Source of the DNA: Anthoceros angustus
Taxonomy: Eukaryota; Streptophyta; Anthocerotopsida; Anthocerotales; Anthocerotaceae
Length of the DNA: 64,000 bases
Direction of reading: 5' to 3'
Assembly: GCA_010909165.1 (NCBI GenBank)
Contig: VJWM01000219.1
Location: forward strand, 62,001 to 126,000
Every line of letters begins with the position of its first letter. Position 1 is the first letter of the stretch. Shown here piece after piece: positions 1-11,350 of this stretch. The translations under genes were made by a program, and so were the position numbers. The notes beneath the pieces are model-generated. The model was given only the letters and a program-made list of their open reading frames with translations, ran no database searches and was not told the origin of the DNA.

Positions 1-190
1 AGAGTTGGGTTAAGTAAGCTGAGACAAAAGCATCTTCACTCCGGGGAGGAGCATGGCAAAGAGTTGGGTTGAGCAAGTTGAGACGGGAAAGCATTTCACT
101 CCGGGGAGGAACATAGCAAAGAGTTGGGTTGAGCAAGTTGAGACGAGAGAGCATCTTCATTCAAAGGAGGAGCATGGCAAAGAGTTGGGC
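1..190. repeat. Minisatellite, about 60-bp unit, three copies
   Basis: Three tandem copies of a 59-60 bp unit beginning GAGTTGGGTT and ending GGAGCATGGCAAA, followed by a fourth partial unit (GAGTTGGGC). The copies differ by scattered substitutions. The array may continue to the left of the window. No coding content is seen. Confidence 0.85.
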
Positions 191-1077
191 AAACTGTATG
201 ATGGATTCCTGGCAAGGCTATGAACATCCTCACCAAAAATCACAGCAATGGGAGGTCAGGAGCATGCCTATCTGAATTTACAAACAGACAATTCGACCAT
301 TCACCGCCCCTGCTGCCTTGGTTCATGGCATCTTTCAGGAATCTCGCCTCCATACCCATTGTTGAGCATTGAGATGGTGTCTATTTTTTCTGCTCTAAAC
401 ATTGACATGCTCCCTTGAATGCTAGGCGCACGAAGGTTTGAGATGAAATCCCACACTCCAAAACACACGACAATCACTCACTTTCATTAGATTCGTCTTT
501 TAGCGGTTATCCCGACGGTCCTTTGGCTCATTTTTCATATATTTTATTAAAAAATTATTATTGATTTTTTTTAAAAAAATTTAAAATATAAGAAATCACG
601 AATATCTAGGTATCCAACGACCTATGACATGCTTGATTCTAACAAAAAGCTGCCCCTAAACGTTTCAAACTATCGACTTTGGGACCACGTCTCGACAGAT
701 TATTTAGATCTTTTGGAGATGGCAGCGGTCCGACGGGTCGTTTAAGGGTTAACCATCTCCTAGAGATGGCAACGATCTGACGGGTCGTTTAGGAGCGCGG
801 ACAAACAGTGGGAACAGGGGTTAAGCAATCATTTCTAACGAAAAACAATTTAAACAAAAACCACCTAGACCGACCGAGGGGAGTACCTACAGTGGCGTGT
901 GTAGTTGTTGGAGCTTGGGAAAGCGATGATCCAATTGGAGATATGGGGGCTTCCTTAGGCGTTTGTGCTGCGTTGTCGGAAGTTGCTGAGGTTGTGAACC
1001 GAATCCGGTTCAGGAAGCCTTAGAGGCAGGTCAGGAGAAGGTGAGCAAAGGGACAGGCGGGAGAGAGTGAGGGGGAG
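191..1077. other. Intergenic region upstream of ALG7, with a 29-bp direct repeat
   Basis: No gene is seen here. An AT-rich block lies at about 530-600. A 29-bp imperfect direct repeat (GAGATGGCARCGRTCYGACG core) occurs at 716-744 and 763-791, a period of 47 bp. A 71-codon open frame at 808-1023 has no family resemblance and most likely lies in the ALG7 promoter or leader. Confidence 0.5.
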
Positions 1078-2361
1078 ATGGGTGGTGTCAAAAAGCGCGC
1101 TAAGCAGGAAGGCAAGAAGGGGAGTGTGAATGAGCTTAAACAGGCTGGAGATGTGTTGGTTGGTCCCGCACGTATCTCCTGGAAGCCCGAGGTGATCCTG
1201 CTATCCGCGTTCCTCCTCCTCCTCTACGGTCTCCTCCTGGTGTTCATCGAGCTAGATAGCGAGTTGAAGAGACTGATATGGATCAGCCTGGGAATAAGCG
1301 TCGCAGCCTTTGCTCTGACTGTGCTCTTGATTCCTGTGTGTGCGCCATACGTGCTGAGGAAAGATATTTCCGGGTTTGACATCAACAAGAGGGGCTCAGC
1401 AGGGGGCAATGTGAAGATCCCGGAATCCATGGGTGCAGTGTCGGGCATTACGTTCTGCGTAGCTCTTTTCCTGTTTCTGTATTTCTACTTCCCACCGGAC
1501 TCGGAATGGCTGGTGGAGTACCTTGCTGCAATGGGGTCTATAATCTTCATGCTGCTGCTAGGGTTTGTGGACGACGTGGTGGACTTGCCGTGGCGTGTGA
1601 AGTTGTTGCTGCCATCTGCTGCGGCGCTGCCTCTCTTGATGGCTTATTCCGGGCACACCAGCATTTTGATCCCGAAACCGTTACGAGGCCTTGTAGGCCA
1701 TGAGCTGTTGGACCTGGGATGGATATACAAGCTTTACATGGGCTTGCTCACGGTGTTCTGCAGCAATTCCATCAACATTCACGCGGGAGTGAACGGGCTG
1801 GAGGTAGGCCAGACAGTGGCGATTGCAATGGCCATCCTGGTGCACAACATCTTGCAAGTGCAGGGTGTTGTAGGCTCCAGCGTGGAACCATTGTCACGGG
1901 AATTCGCAGAAAAGCAGCAAGCGCATGCGTTTTCCATCTACTTCATGCAGCCCCTGTTGGGATCCTGTCTAGGATTGCTTGCCTTCAACTGGTACCCCTC
2001 CTCGGTATTTGTCGGTGACTCATTCACCTACTTTGCGGGAATGGCGCTAGCCGTTGTGGGAATTTTAGGTCACTTCAGCGAGACTCTGCTGCTCTTTTTT
2101 GTACCTCAGATACTCAACTTTCTCTACTCTGTCCCCCAGCTCTTCAAGATCATCCCCTGCCCCCGGCATCGACTGCCCATTTTTGACCCAAACACAGGAC
2201 TTCTCACTGGCACCAAGGATTTGAATCTTGTTAATCTTTTCCTGAGGTGGTTTGGTCCCTGCACTGAGCTACAGCTGTGCCTCAGATTGCTCAGCTTCCA
2301 GGTTTTGTGCTGTGCTCTGGGCTTTCTTGTTAGGTACATTCTTACAGGCTGGTACAAGTGA
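1078..2361 (+). CDS. ALG7: UDP-GlcNAc:dolichyl-phosphate GlcNAc-1-phosphate transferase
   Basis: A single uninterrupted exon of 427 residues, the usual length for plant and animal GPT/DPAGT1. This ER membrane enzyme starts N-glycan assembly by moving GlcNAc-1-phosphate from UDP-GlcNAc to dolichyl phosphate; it is the tunicamycin target. Seen in the sequence: many hydrophobic segments, the substrate loop KRGSAGGNVKIPESMG (about 104-119), the acidic GFVDDVVD motif (about 161-168), NIHAGVNGLE (about 233-242), PSSVFVGDSFTYFAGM (about 306-321) and the late CPRHRLPIFDP loop (about 360-370). The ATG at 1078 gives a short basic cytosolic N-terminus before the first membrane segment. The absence of introns stands out, because most genes in the window have many; whether this is ancestral or a retrocopy cannot be told from the sequence. 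Confidence 0.95.
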   Translation: MGGVKKRAKQEGKKGSVNELKQAGDVLVGPARISWKPEVILLSAFLLLLYGLLLVFIELDSELKRLIWISLGISVAAFALTVLLIPVCAPYVLRKDISGFDINKRGSAGGNVKIPESMGAVSGITFCVALFLFLYFYFPPDSEWLVEYLAAMGSIIFMLLLGFVDDVVDLPWRVKLLLPSAAALPLLMAYSGHTSILIPKPLRGLVGHELLDLGWIYKLYMGLLTVFCSNSINIHAGVNGLEVGQTVAIAMAILVHNILQVQGVVGSSVEPLSREFAEKQQAHAFSIYFMQPLLGSCLGLLAFNWYPSSVFVGDSFTYFAGMALAVVGILGHFSETLLLFFVPQILNFLYSVPQLFKIIPCPRHRLPIFDPNTGLLTGTKDLNLVNLFLRWFGPCTELQLCLRLLSFQVLCCALGFLVRYILTGWYK

Positions 2362-3426
2362 TAGTGCCTGGTTTACCGTCTGCGTGGGGTTTAGGTGGCC
2401 AAAGTCTGCTGGAGGCTTACCAGCAAGAAGGCTAAGCGCTTTGCGTATGTATGTCGTTCACCAATACCGATGTTGTTCGCTTTGAGGCGGATTTGCCATT
2501 TAAAAAATCATATGGTGCTTCCCGGGGAATGAGGTGAAACGCCTGGGCATTTGTTGATTGCCGATAGACTACTATTGGGACACTGTTATTTGTCCCCTCA
2601 AGCTATGAACGGCTGCATTTTTGGACTGAACTTGTCCTCGCAGCAAAATTTATGATCCTCTGGGAGATGCAGAGTACTACTGGCCATTTCCTTGGACAAG
2701 GATTTTTTTTTCTCCTTCCAGCCATGTCTTCTGCCGTCCTCTATCATCAAAGCTGAGGTTGTTCACATTACTCTGGATTCACAGCGGGACGTCGTGCAGC
2801 CCCCGTTGGAATATGAGCCCCAGAGTCAGAGGTACTCACCACTCCACACAACTTTTGTTGCGGCAGCCTTGCAGCCATTAGTACCAGGCGACCAAGCCCA
2901 GTCTCCTCATCTTCACGACCACCTAGCTGGCTACAGCAAGGCTTGGCGAAGAACAGACCTGCCTCGTACAAGCACGAATGTGACGTCTAATGCGCTAGTG
3001 ATGAGTCTTCAGGTTTCTGTAAAGCTGATTACCACAGCATCATCCCCACATCATTAGAGATTTGAGATCAAAATCCAACCTCGGACACAATTATCAACAA
3101 AACACATCTAATGACAAATCCGGAGGCATTTTGTGTCTTTATTAGGGAGTCAATCAACCAAAGTGCTTTAGGTTGTGCATTAGAAGGTCCTGGAAACACC
3201 TTCACATTTCTGGAAGTTCCAACTTGCCAAGCCGATTCCAAACAGACTGCTCTACCACTAGCTAGTGGTTAGACGCCGTACATGTGAAATTGTTCAGGGA
3301 GGATCAACATATATAGTACATATCTTTGCTATGCTAAAGTAGCTGCCCAAGCTTTGCTGTAATAAGAGAATCCAGTGACTGTCAATCCAAAAAGCCCAGC
3401 CAGCCATATATTACAGCATTCCAACA
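2362..3426. other. Intergenic region between ALG7 and the coiled-coil gene 3' ends
   Basis: This tail-to-tail spacer holds the ALG7 3' untranslated region and the downstream flank of the minus-strand gene. A 121-codon open frame at 2692-3057 has no recognisable family features and is not called as a gene. Confidence 0.4.
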
Positions 3427-6400
3427 TCAAAATTGCAAGTGTTTCAAAAAGTCGAGTCCTGTGGTTTCTTGGTGGACAGTTGACGACGTTTCACCAGATC
3501 CTTCAGCTCCTGTGCCCTCCCGCGATTTGGCTACTAGAAGCTTCAGTGATTGCAGCAAACCCAGTGAAGAAGGTGGAACATCAATTCCACTGGAGGACAA
3601 ACCACTGTTTTCTATAGCCTGAGGCAAGGAACTGGAACTGGCCGCTTCTCCATCTCCCATCCACCCTTCTGTAGCTGTTCAGACCAACAATGAGCAAATA
3701 GCAAAAACCTACTTAGACCCTGGGACTGCCTTGGTCACGAAATCAGGACCCCAGCAATCTCTTTTACTTGGCAGGGCAGAAAGTTAGCCGGACTACCCCA
3801 TGGATACGGCTAAAAGCCCTGCAAAATCTACTACCACAAAAGACAGCTAGACAACCAACATATCCTACTGCGGACGTCACGGACAAAACGAATGGATTAG
3901 TTCTTTAAGGTAGTGTTTCGTATTGGAAAAACAACGGAAATCTAGAGCACCCAGTGTAAAATTGCGATATCACAGATGGGAATGCAAGCATGGAACATAG
4001 AGACTGGTCAAAGCCCCACCAACATATCCATACATAAAGCCGCATCAAATCCTTGGGTGCTTTCCACATACCGGAACCACCTGCTTCATTGAAGATGAAG
4101 CCATGAACTTCGTGCGGCTCCTTCACAAGAGCAGTTGATGATGATGCGTGCTCAGCAAAACCAGTCCCCGCGGTTGCTCGAGTCTGCTGGATGGTTGTTC
4201 AACAGTTAAATGTCAATGCGTGTATCATTTTTTGATCCACCTTCGGACACTTGTGACGTCTCCTGTACGCAGGGCACAGATGTATTATGACCACAAACCT
4301 GTGATCTTCCCTTGTTCTTTTTCGATCCACATAGCTCAGGCCGAAAGGTGCACTCAGCCATCTCCTGCTGCTTTATCTCATTTCGCAGAGCCTCAATCTT
4401 GGCCATCCCTTTCTCTCTATCCGCTATCAATATCCTGTACCACTGCCGACTTGAACTGCAAACAGACCCCAAGACATTAGGTGACCACTAGTGGGGAGAA
4501 CATCACACATCGTCGATACGATAAAATAGCTAAGTAGGCACCCGTATTGTCTTTTCCGAGCAGCCAAGTTTCTTGACAACTGATTCATTTTCCATGCATG
4601 CTGGTGTTCCAACACCCAGTCTTTGTTGTGTTCCGCGACAATACACCCACAAGCATGAGAACCCCTCCTCCCTCTGTGCTTCTGCGCACACAAGGGGTTA
4701 ACTCAAAAATATGCACGACTGTCAAGGCAAGCATTAGCTCCACCATTTCCTCGGGCAGAAAATGACACTAGCTGATATGGGAGCATCCATTTAACGAGGT
4801 ATCGTTCAATCGCATCAGATTTCCATCGTCTTCGAAAATATAGTTCAGGGTGGCCCAACGGGAACCATAAAACATGGAGTACTAAGCCCAGCTACCTATT
4901 TCCGGGAGGTGAAGTTACCTGGGAGGCTGCCATCACTTTAGCAAACTGCCGAAAGGACATTTGGCGCTCAGCTCCCAACTTCTTCACCACATCGAGATCC
5001 TTTACAACTTCAGCGCTTAGACGCCTGAAGTCGGCACTGTCCAGATGAACAACACCATCCTGAAACAAAAAGCGTTTGTGAAACACTGCCAGCTTATGAG
5101 CTTTGTACTGCGGGCTCAAGGACGAAGTCAATCAACCTTGTCATGGTCAAGGTGCTCAAAAATCTCCTGGAAGTTTCGGTGTTTCAGTTTCTCAACTATC
5201 TTCTGCGAGTTGTGTCCAACATAATGTACATGGCGCGCCTGTTTTCTCAACATGGCATCCCTTTCCAAACTTTGCTTCTTTTTCGCGTCAATGATAGATT
5301 TGAGTTGGTACAAAAAGTGTCCAATTGGGAGTGAGTTCGTGTTCCTCTGCAGTCCAAAAGGGAACGCTTCGAGTTAGGAAACACCAGGCCAGCAGTAGAA
5401 CGGGGTAGGCATAGCGTCTACTCAAACTGAATAGGCAGTACCAGAACCACTAAATGGACAACCATTCCTCAATGTCAGAGACACGAAACAAATGAAGCAG
5501 AGGTGGTGGCGGGCATCAAGTCTTACTGGAATGACAGGCCTGCGACCTGTGCGGGGTTTATACAACTCCTGACCCGTTACAGGATCTACCACCTTAAGCC
5601 GTTGCTCTTGCCAAGCTTTCTTCTTCTCAGTCAACCGTGAAGCATAATCCACCAGCCTGTCAAAGACGGTACCTTCCTCCTTAGCAGGAGGAGTCTTTTG
5701 AGGCCTCTTGTTGACCGTTGGCTGGAATGTGTATCTGCGGACCAGTGTAATTCAAGTCAAAATCAGGCTTGTCTAGATGGGACCTCAGGACCGAGCTGTG
5801 ACACGCACCAGAACAGGTCCAAAAGAACGAGACTTACTCGTCGGGGAACCACTGCACATACTCCGCTTGCCGTTTTTTACGATTCTCCGAATCCAGGTAG
5901 AGATGCTCAAATCGAGACGCTGTCCCAGCTTCACCAGCCTCGTCCTCATGTGCATTCACTTGAGGTTTGAAGGTGCACTCCATCAACTCGTGCGCCCAAA
6001 GCTAACCAACGCCGTTCCGAATTCAGAACATTTTCAAAAGAAAAGAAGGAAATCCGCAGCCAAAGCTAGGAGGCCAGAACTGACCTCTTTCCGCAACTCA
6101 TTGACGTGCTCCTGGATTGAAGGGTCGGCAGTGTGTAGTCGTAGCCAGTACTGCGCTTGGTCTTGTTTCAAGTTGTGCGAATGCTTGCTTCATAACCAAG
6201 GGGGCAAAAGTAAGTCAAATAGCAGGAGGATCTACTTGCTCTCTATCCCCATTCTCCCTTGATCTCAGTTCTGACCCCAACCTGACTTACGCTCACTTCC
6301 ATCACCACCATCCCCTAAGGATAGTTGTGCGTCTCCCATGACAGAAAGATTAGGCACCTAATTTTTGGAGTCCATGTTAGTCCTTCAACCTCCTTAGCTG

Positions 6401-7687
6401 CAGCTTCTTTCTTTTTCTGGTCAATCAGCTTCTTTCTCTGAACATTTTGATCAAGAGCCTCCTCATATAACAGCTCACCATAGTTCCTGAACTGCCTCGC
6501 CTTTCTTCCTCGCTTACGCATCAACCAATAGGAGTACTGTATAAAGCAAGCAAGTCGTTTTGGCGTCAATCCGCCAGTTCAGCAAGGAACTAGACTAAAT
6601 GTAGGACACAAGGAAAGCTGCCTCACCTTGGAGACAGCGCCCCGATTGGTTGCAACCTGGGTCTGGAAGTGTATCTCACTTTGCCTCCTGACTTCTTCCT
6701 GCCTCTTCTTTTGGGCCATGAACTCCGTGTAGAGCCGCATGTATATCGTTTTCTGAGTTTGCACGAGACCATAATAAGCATTGCTCCCAAAGTGCATCCA
6801 GCAACAACAGTTTCCCCCACCCCCCAGCGCGACAGGCAGGAGGGGACGTTGCACTTTACCGCCTTCTCAGATACAGGATCACTAAGCGAAGATTGCCGAC
6901 CCAAATCCCTCTTCCTCTGCGCTTCCTGCTCGACCAAGGTCTTGGAGTTGCTTGCATAGGTGTGGGAATGTATCCGCTCCGAGAATCTGCGATCGCCCTT
7001 CTTAGGGGCAGGTCTCTCAGACGTAGGAGTGTCTGCACGATCTCGGGATCGGGCAGACTGCGTCTTCCTCCCGTATCCCGGGTCACTCTTAACCGATGCA
7101 GGTCGTTTGGCCAGGCGTTGTGATGATGTGGACGAAGGCCCAGCTTCGTGTTGAAACACAAGGTCCTCATTGTCATCTTCACTGCAAGTTCAGGCTACCC
7201 ATGAGCAAAGGCCTGGACCCAAGTGTGACTCACACGGTACACCAGCACAAGAAGCAGCCTGCGTGCCCAGGAACAGTCTGGCAACCTTGACGCTAAAAGC
7301 AGATGCTTCAAAGCTGCACGCACTCTGGAATGCATGGAAGCAAGCTGGAAGCAGAAGAGTTTACATTATAGATATGAGATTGCTGACGATGTGCTCGGTG
7401 AGCGGCGTGACAAAATGGCTGGGCAGACCAAACTTGGTGCAGAATCTGCGAGCCACCTCCTCTGCCGACTCCCCTTCCACCATCTCAATATGTTCCACCA
7501 CGCCATCCGCAACCTCCACAGCGATATCCAAGAGCACTCTACTGCCATCTGCGATAACTCTGAGAACCGTTAGGTTGAGGAAAGAATGCACGACGCCAGC
7601 TCACGCAAAGCGCAAGCCCCGCGACGCAGGTCGCAGAAGGTGGGTCATGGAGTAACATCACTTACTGTGGTCACCCTCTTGTCTCAT
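3427..7687 (-). CDS. Coiled-coil protein with repeated TFxP motifs and an EF-hand-like loop
   Basis: Fourteen exons join in phase: 7666-7687, 7365-7548, 6860-7181, 6627-6752, 6358-6536, 6085-6187, 5838-6001, 5527-5734, 5137-5346, 4919-5059, 4542-4681, 4299-4455, 4072-4183, 3427-3668, giving about 769 residues. The first coding exon is only 22 nt. An N-terminal segment (EEVARRFCTKFGLPSHFV) resembles a module found near the start of several long ciliary or centrosomal proteins. The body is basic and helical, with four dispersed signatures (LTWTPKI, ECTFKPQV, YTFQPTV, ECTFRPEL) and GQELYKPRTGR. An intron splits an EF-hand-like loop DHDKDGVVHLDS whose last position is Ser instead of Glu. From memory, such motifs occur in proteins of flagellated algae, protists and seedless plants; a flagellar or centriolar role is inference only. 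No enzyme motif is seen. Confidence 0.75.
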
Positions 7688-8876
7688 GACTAGTACCACG
7701 TGTTGCCAAAGCCAAATTCAGGCGCGCAGGCAACGTCATGTAGTCTACGGAGCGCCGGTCCCTAACATATCCTCCTCCCCTCCGCTTCCGCGCCCGATGA
7801 AGCTGGATTCATTCCGTCATTCCTCCCCTCCAGCCTGCAAATGCCGCACCTCCAGTGCTAGAGAAAATCATCCTCCGCCTCCCGCATCGCTAGCTGCCCA
7901 AAGCTCACGCTACGCCTCTCCAATCAGTTGGGCGGCCTCCCTTCCCGTCCCTCGCACCTGGGAGCCTCCCAACTTCGCATGCCGATTCCCAACTCCCAGT
8001 CGCATTGCGCATCAGCCTACTCCGACCCAGCCTGCCTCCTCCTGTGGCTCGCCTCCTCTCAAAATCGCGCAAAGCACAAGTGCCGGGGCAGGAGCGGACC
8101 TCGAGCAGAGCAGAGCCGCAATTTCTAAGAGCTGCGACCACTCCCGATCTGGCCGCAGCAACTCACTCACCAACTCAAGTCGAGGGAGGCGGCAGCAACC
8201 ACCTGGCCTGAAACCAACCGTGCGCGATCCAGCCGAGGCTCCGGGCAGCAGCAAGACGCGCCGTCTCGCTCCCTCCCTCCCTCATTCATCCCGGGCGCGA
8301 TCCTGGCAGGTTTCCGGCAGCAGCCGGGGCGGCGAGCAGCACCTGGCCGGGCAGCCGGGCGCGCAGCAGCCCAGGCCTGGACGCTGCTGCTGCTCAGGCT
8401 GCGCGGAAAGAGCAGAGGAAGGGGAGAAAGCCGGGGATGGATCGCAGCAGCGGTAGCGGTGCGAAGCAGGCGGGCTGGGAAGGGAAAGGGGAAGGGGAAG
8501 GCAAAGGCGATGGTCGGCCACGCAAAGGTAGAGCTGCGATGGCAAAAGGTCGCACGGGCGCGGCGCAGGTTGATCAGAAAGGGCGGGGCAGAGCATCATC
8601 GGGGCAGGCCATGCTAGCGTAACTTCCGTAACCCCGGGTTAAGCAGCGCGGCCATGGCCATCGCGTCCCTTCAACAGGCGCTGCCTGCCTGCCATTGCAC
8701 ACGCTCCTCCGGCACCGGGAGCTAGCTAGCCTGCCTTTCCTCCAGCACCGTGCATCCCGGTGGTTGCGCATGTCGCTTGGGGGTAACAAAAAATTAGGGC
8801 TGCTGCAATTGCAATGCCACTCCCCCAGGCTGCCTCCTCCTCCTACACACCAGCTCTGAGACGTCCCGGACGCGTC
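7688..8876. other. GC-rich spacer between the coiled-coil gene start and the PAP 3' end
   Basis: CpG-rich DNA that should hold the promoter and leader of the coiled-coil gene and the PAP 3' flank. Several long open frames here, including 256 codons at 7686-8456, are Ser/Pro/Arg-rich and look like a by-product of high GC. A GGGAAAGGGG-type simple repeat lies near 8476-8505. Confidence 0.45.
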
Positions 8877-11252
8877 TCACAAGGCGTTGCTGCACACCCC
8901 CGGCTGGCGCACGATGAAGATCTCGTCTCCCCTGGGATCGCCGGCTCCGTCCTGGTTGCGGTGCCAAGTCCACAGCGCATGAGTCGCGTTCTCCACCTGC
9001 ATCCAGCAATTTGCACCACGTCTCATTCCAAGGCAATGCATTGCAAAAATCTGCAGGCAGGAGGATTCAAGCGGCAGCACTGCAGTCGAGCAGAGCTCAC
9101 CTGGAGAATGCCGTGGCCGAAGCTGGTTTCCCGCAGAGCGCTCCACTCCGGCTGGCGGTTCCAGCAGAAGCTCCCGGCGGCGGGGCCGAAGGTGAAGTTG
9201 AAGGCGCAGTTGAGGCCGGTCACGTCCTCCCCCTCGGGTGCGGAATCCTCCGGCGAGGGGCAGCCTCCGGGCTCGTCCGCGTGCGGGATGGACATCTTCT
9301 CGCGGTTGCCGCCGTCGCCGACGGTGATGTGAAGCGGCCCGCAAGGATCCAGAGTGTAGTTGTAGACGCGGTTCGTCCTCTCGTATGCGTGCACCTTCAG
9401 GCGGGGATATCGACGTTGTTGCAGCAAATCAGTCTCATGGATGCTCTCAAGACAGCTTGCAGGAATGAATCCGAGCTCTGCAATGAATGCTTTCACGGCA
9501 TCTTGCAAGAATCCGAGCTCTGCAATCACCGCAAGTCCCCGATCCGGGGATGCAACACTTACATGGCCTGCGAACACCACGTCCACGCCGCGGGAGTAGA
9601 GCAGGTCCTCCATCTCCAGCCGCATGCACTCGAATTCGCGGTAGTGCGAGCTATAGCTGTTGTACCAGGGAGGATGCCACACGGCAACCAGCCATGGCGT
9701 CACCTTCCTGTCCACCTTGGCCAGGTCCTTCTCCAACCACGCGTACTGCTCACCTGCAACACAGTCACTTCACATGAGGCCGTGTGATTGATCACAGGAC
9801 TGCTGCGCATCTGCAGGTGTCAGCCAGACTGAGGAGCTCGGGAGGCATCGGGGCTCACTTGAGCGGCGGTAGTCGACGTAGGCTCCGATCATGACCAAGT
9901 GAACGCCGCCTGCATCAAAGGAGTAGTACATGCTGGTGGGAGAGCCGCTTTCTTGGTAAGGCATGGCGAATCTGGCCTTGTAGGAGGCGTATGTGACGCC
10001 GTCCTTCTGCTCCTCGTACTCGTGGTTGCCTTGCGTCACCATCATCGGCACATGGCGCGTGAAAGGCTCAACAAACCTGCCACAACGATGGACAACATAT
10101 GTTGAAGCACGTCCAGTCCATTTTGAAGACTGTTCCATCCAAGCATTTGACATGCGGCAGCGAGAGTCACGTTGCACGCAAATCTGGATCTGGTTCGGCA
10201 TCACCTTACCTCCCCCAGTAGTCCCAGCGGGGCTGGTAGGTTTCGTGGATGGGAGTGATGTCGCCGAAGGCATCGGAATAGCTGGCGGAGCCCGTGCCGT
10301 TTGTGATGTAAAGATTGGCGTAGGTCAAGTCGCCGACCATCACGAGAAGGTCCGGCTTGTTCTCACTCATGTGCCCGAATGTGGTGGTGCTGTTGTAGGT
10401 GAGCCCCAGGTCCCCGATGAATGCAATTTTGCTGGGGTAGCTGCCTGCACTTGGAGCTGGGAGAGTCTTGAAGTGGTATTCGGGACTCAGGGCGGACAGA
10501 GCAGGGTCCCCGCACCTGTAGTAGTACTCCGTGTTCGGCTTCAATCCTGCATTTTACAAGGATCTCACTTCGATGAACAATTCCCAAGCTCCAACTTCCA
10601 AGAAAGTTCAGCTTTCAACTACTCTCCACAGAGGTGATGATTCCTGCACTGCATCCACATCCTTGCAGCTGCAAATTCATGTTGCTTCCTCACCTGTAAT
10701 TCGCACATGATGTATGATGCCCGACGTGTAGTTCAACACTCCCTCGAAGGGGTATATCTGGCTGTATACGAGGGAGCTTCCGGTGGCATTCCGTTCCAGA
10801 TCACCACTATGTTCTCCATACAGCACCACACTGGCCACCGAGGAGGGATCCAGAGGAGTCACCTCCGGGCCCAGCTGAGAGTCCCCTGCACCAGCACACT
10901 CCATGTCTTGGACAACTTCCAACCTCCCAACCATTATTGCAATTTCTAACCCTTATTATAACCAATTGAGGTGACAGTCTACACTGCAGGTCCATTAGTT
11001 CGCACCTGTGATCCACGACACCCACCGCGCATCCGGAGTGGACAGAGCCAGCCTGATCTGCTCGGGAAAAATGCCTTCAACCCGCTTCACCACCCGCTGA
11101 TCGTGCCCAGGCAGGTCCTCGCTGGGAGCCCCACGAAATGCGAACGGAACTGTGCGCGAGGAGAAGGGCCCATCCAGCGTCGACCTGACTGCACATTCTG
11201 CCACCCCGAGCAAACATACGAGCAGAACCAGAGTAAGACCCGCCCCCTCCAT
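8877..11252 (-). CDS. PAP15: Purple acid phosphatase, plant high-molecular-weight PAP15/PAP23 type
   Basis: Seven exons join cleanly: 11006-11252, 10694-10885, 10210-10546, 9859-10076, 9563-9753, 9101-9394, 8877-8996, giving 532 residues, a length typical of the PAP15 group. Residues 1-20 form a signal peptide (MEGAGLTLVLLVCLLGVAEC), so the enzyme is probably secreted or vacuolar. All five dinuclear-metal blocks are present: GDLG, GDLTY, GNHE, VAVWH and GHVHAYE; the last is split by an intron between GH and VHAYE. An N-terminal fibronectin-like domain precedes the catalytic domain. Enzymes of this group hydrolyse phosphomonoesters, and Arabidopsis PAP15 is a phytase; substrate preference cannot be read from this sequence. 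A GNATATNC site lies 91 bp upstream of the start. The symbol reflects the closest family I recognise, not tested orthology. Confidence 0.93.
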
Positions 11253-11342
11253 CTTTCAGCACGAAATGTCACGCTGTTGCCGCCTTCGACGGGGTGTTCG
11301 ACTGTCACGCCTTTTGGGCGGCACTGACGGATCTTCACCTCT

Positions 11343-11350
11343 GAATATTC
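11343..11350. promoter_or_regulatory. P1BS-like PHR1 site upstream of the phosphatase gene
   Basis: GAATATTC matches the palindromic consensus GNATATNC bound by PHR1-type phosphate-starvation regulators in plants. It lies 91 bp upstream of the PAP start codon, where such a site would make sense. An 8-bp motif with six fixed positions is expected by chance about once per 4 kb, so the placement is the only support. Confidence 0.4.

Noticed and set aside
1-190. CRISPR-like regular repeats
   Set aside because: Units are directly adjacent without spacers and diverge from each other; this is a minisatellite in a eukaryotic genome.
2692-3057. 121-codon open frame downstream of ALG7
   Set aside because: No similarity, no plausible domain, and located in a 3' region.
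7686-8456. 256-codon plus-strand open frame
   Set aside because: Ser/Pro/Arg-rich low complexity in a CpG-rich promoter region, with equally long frames on the other strand; no family features.
8437-8622. 61-codon basic Gly/Lys-rich frame
   Set aside because: Encoded mostly by a simple purine repeat; no evidence of translation.
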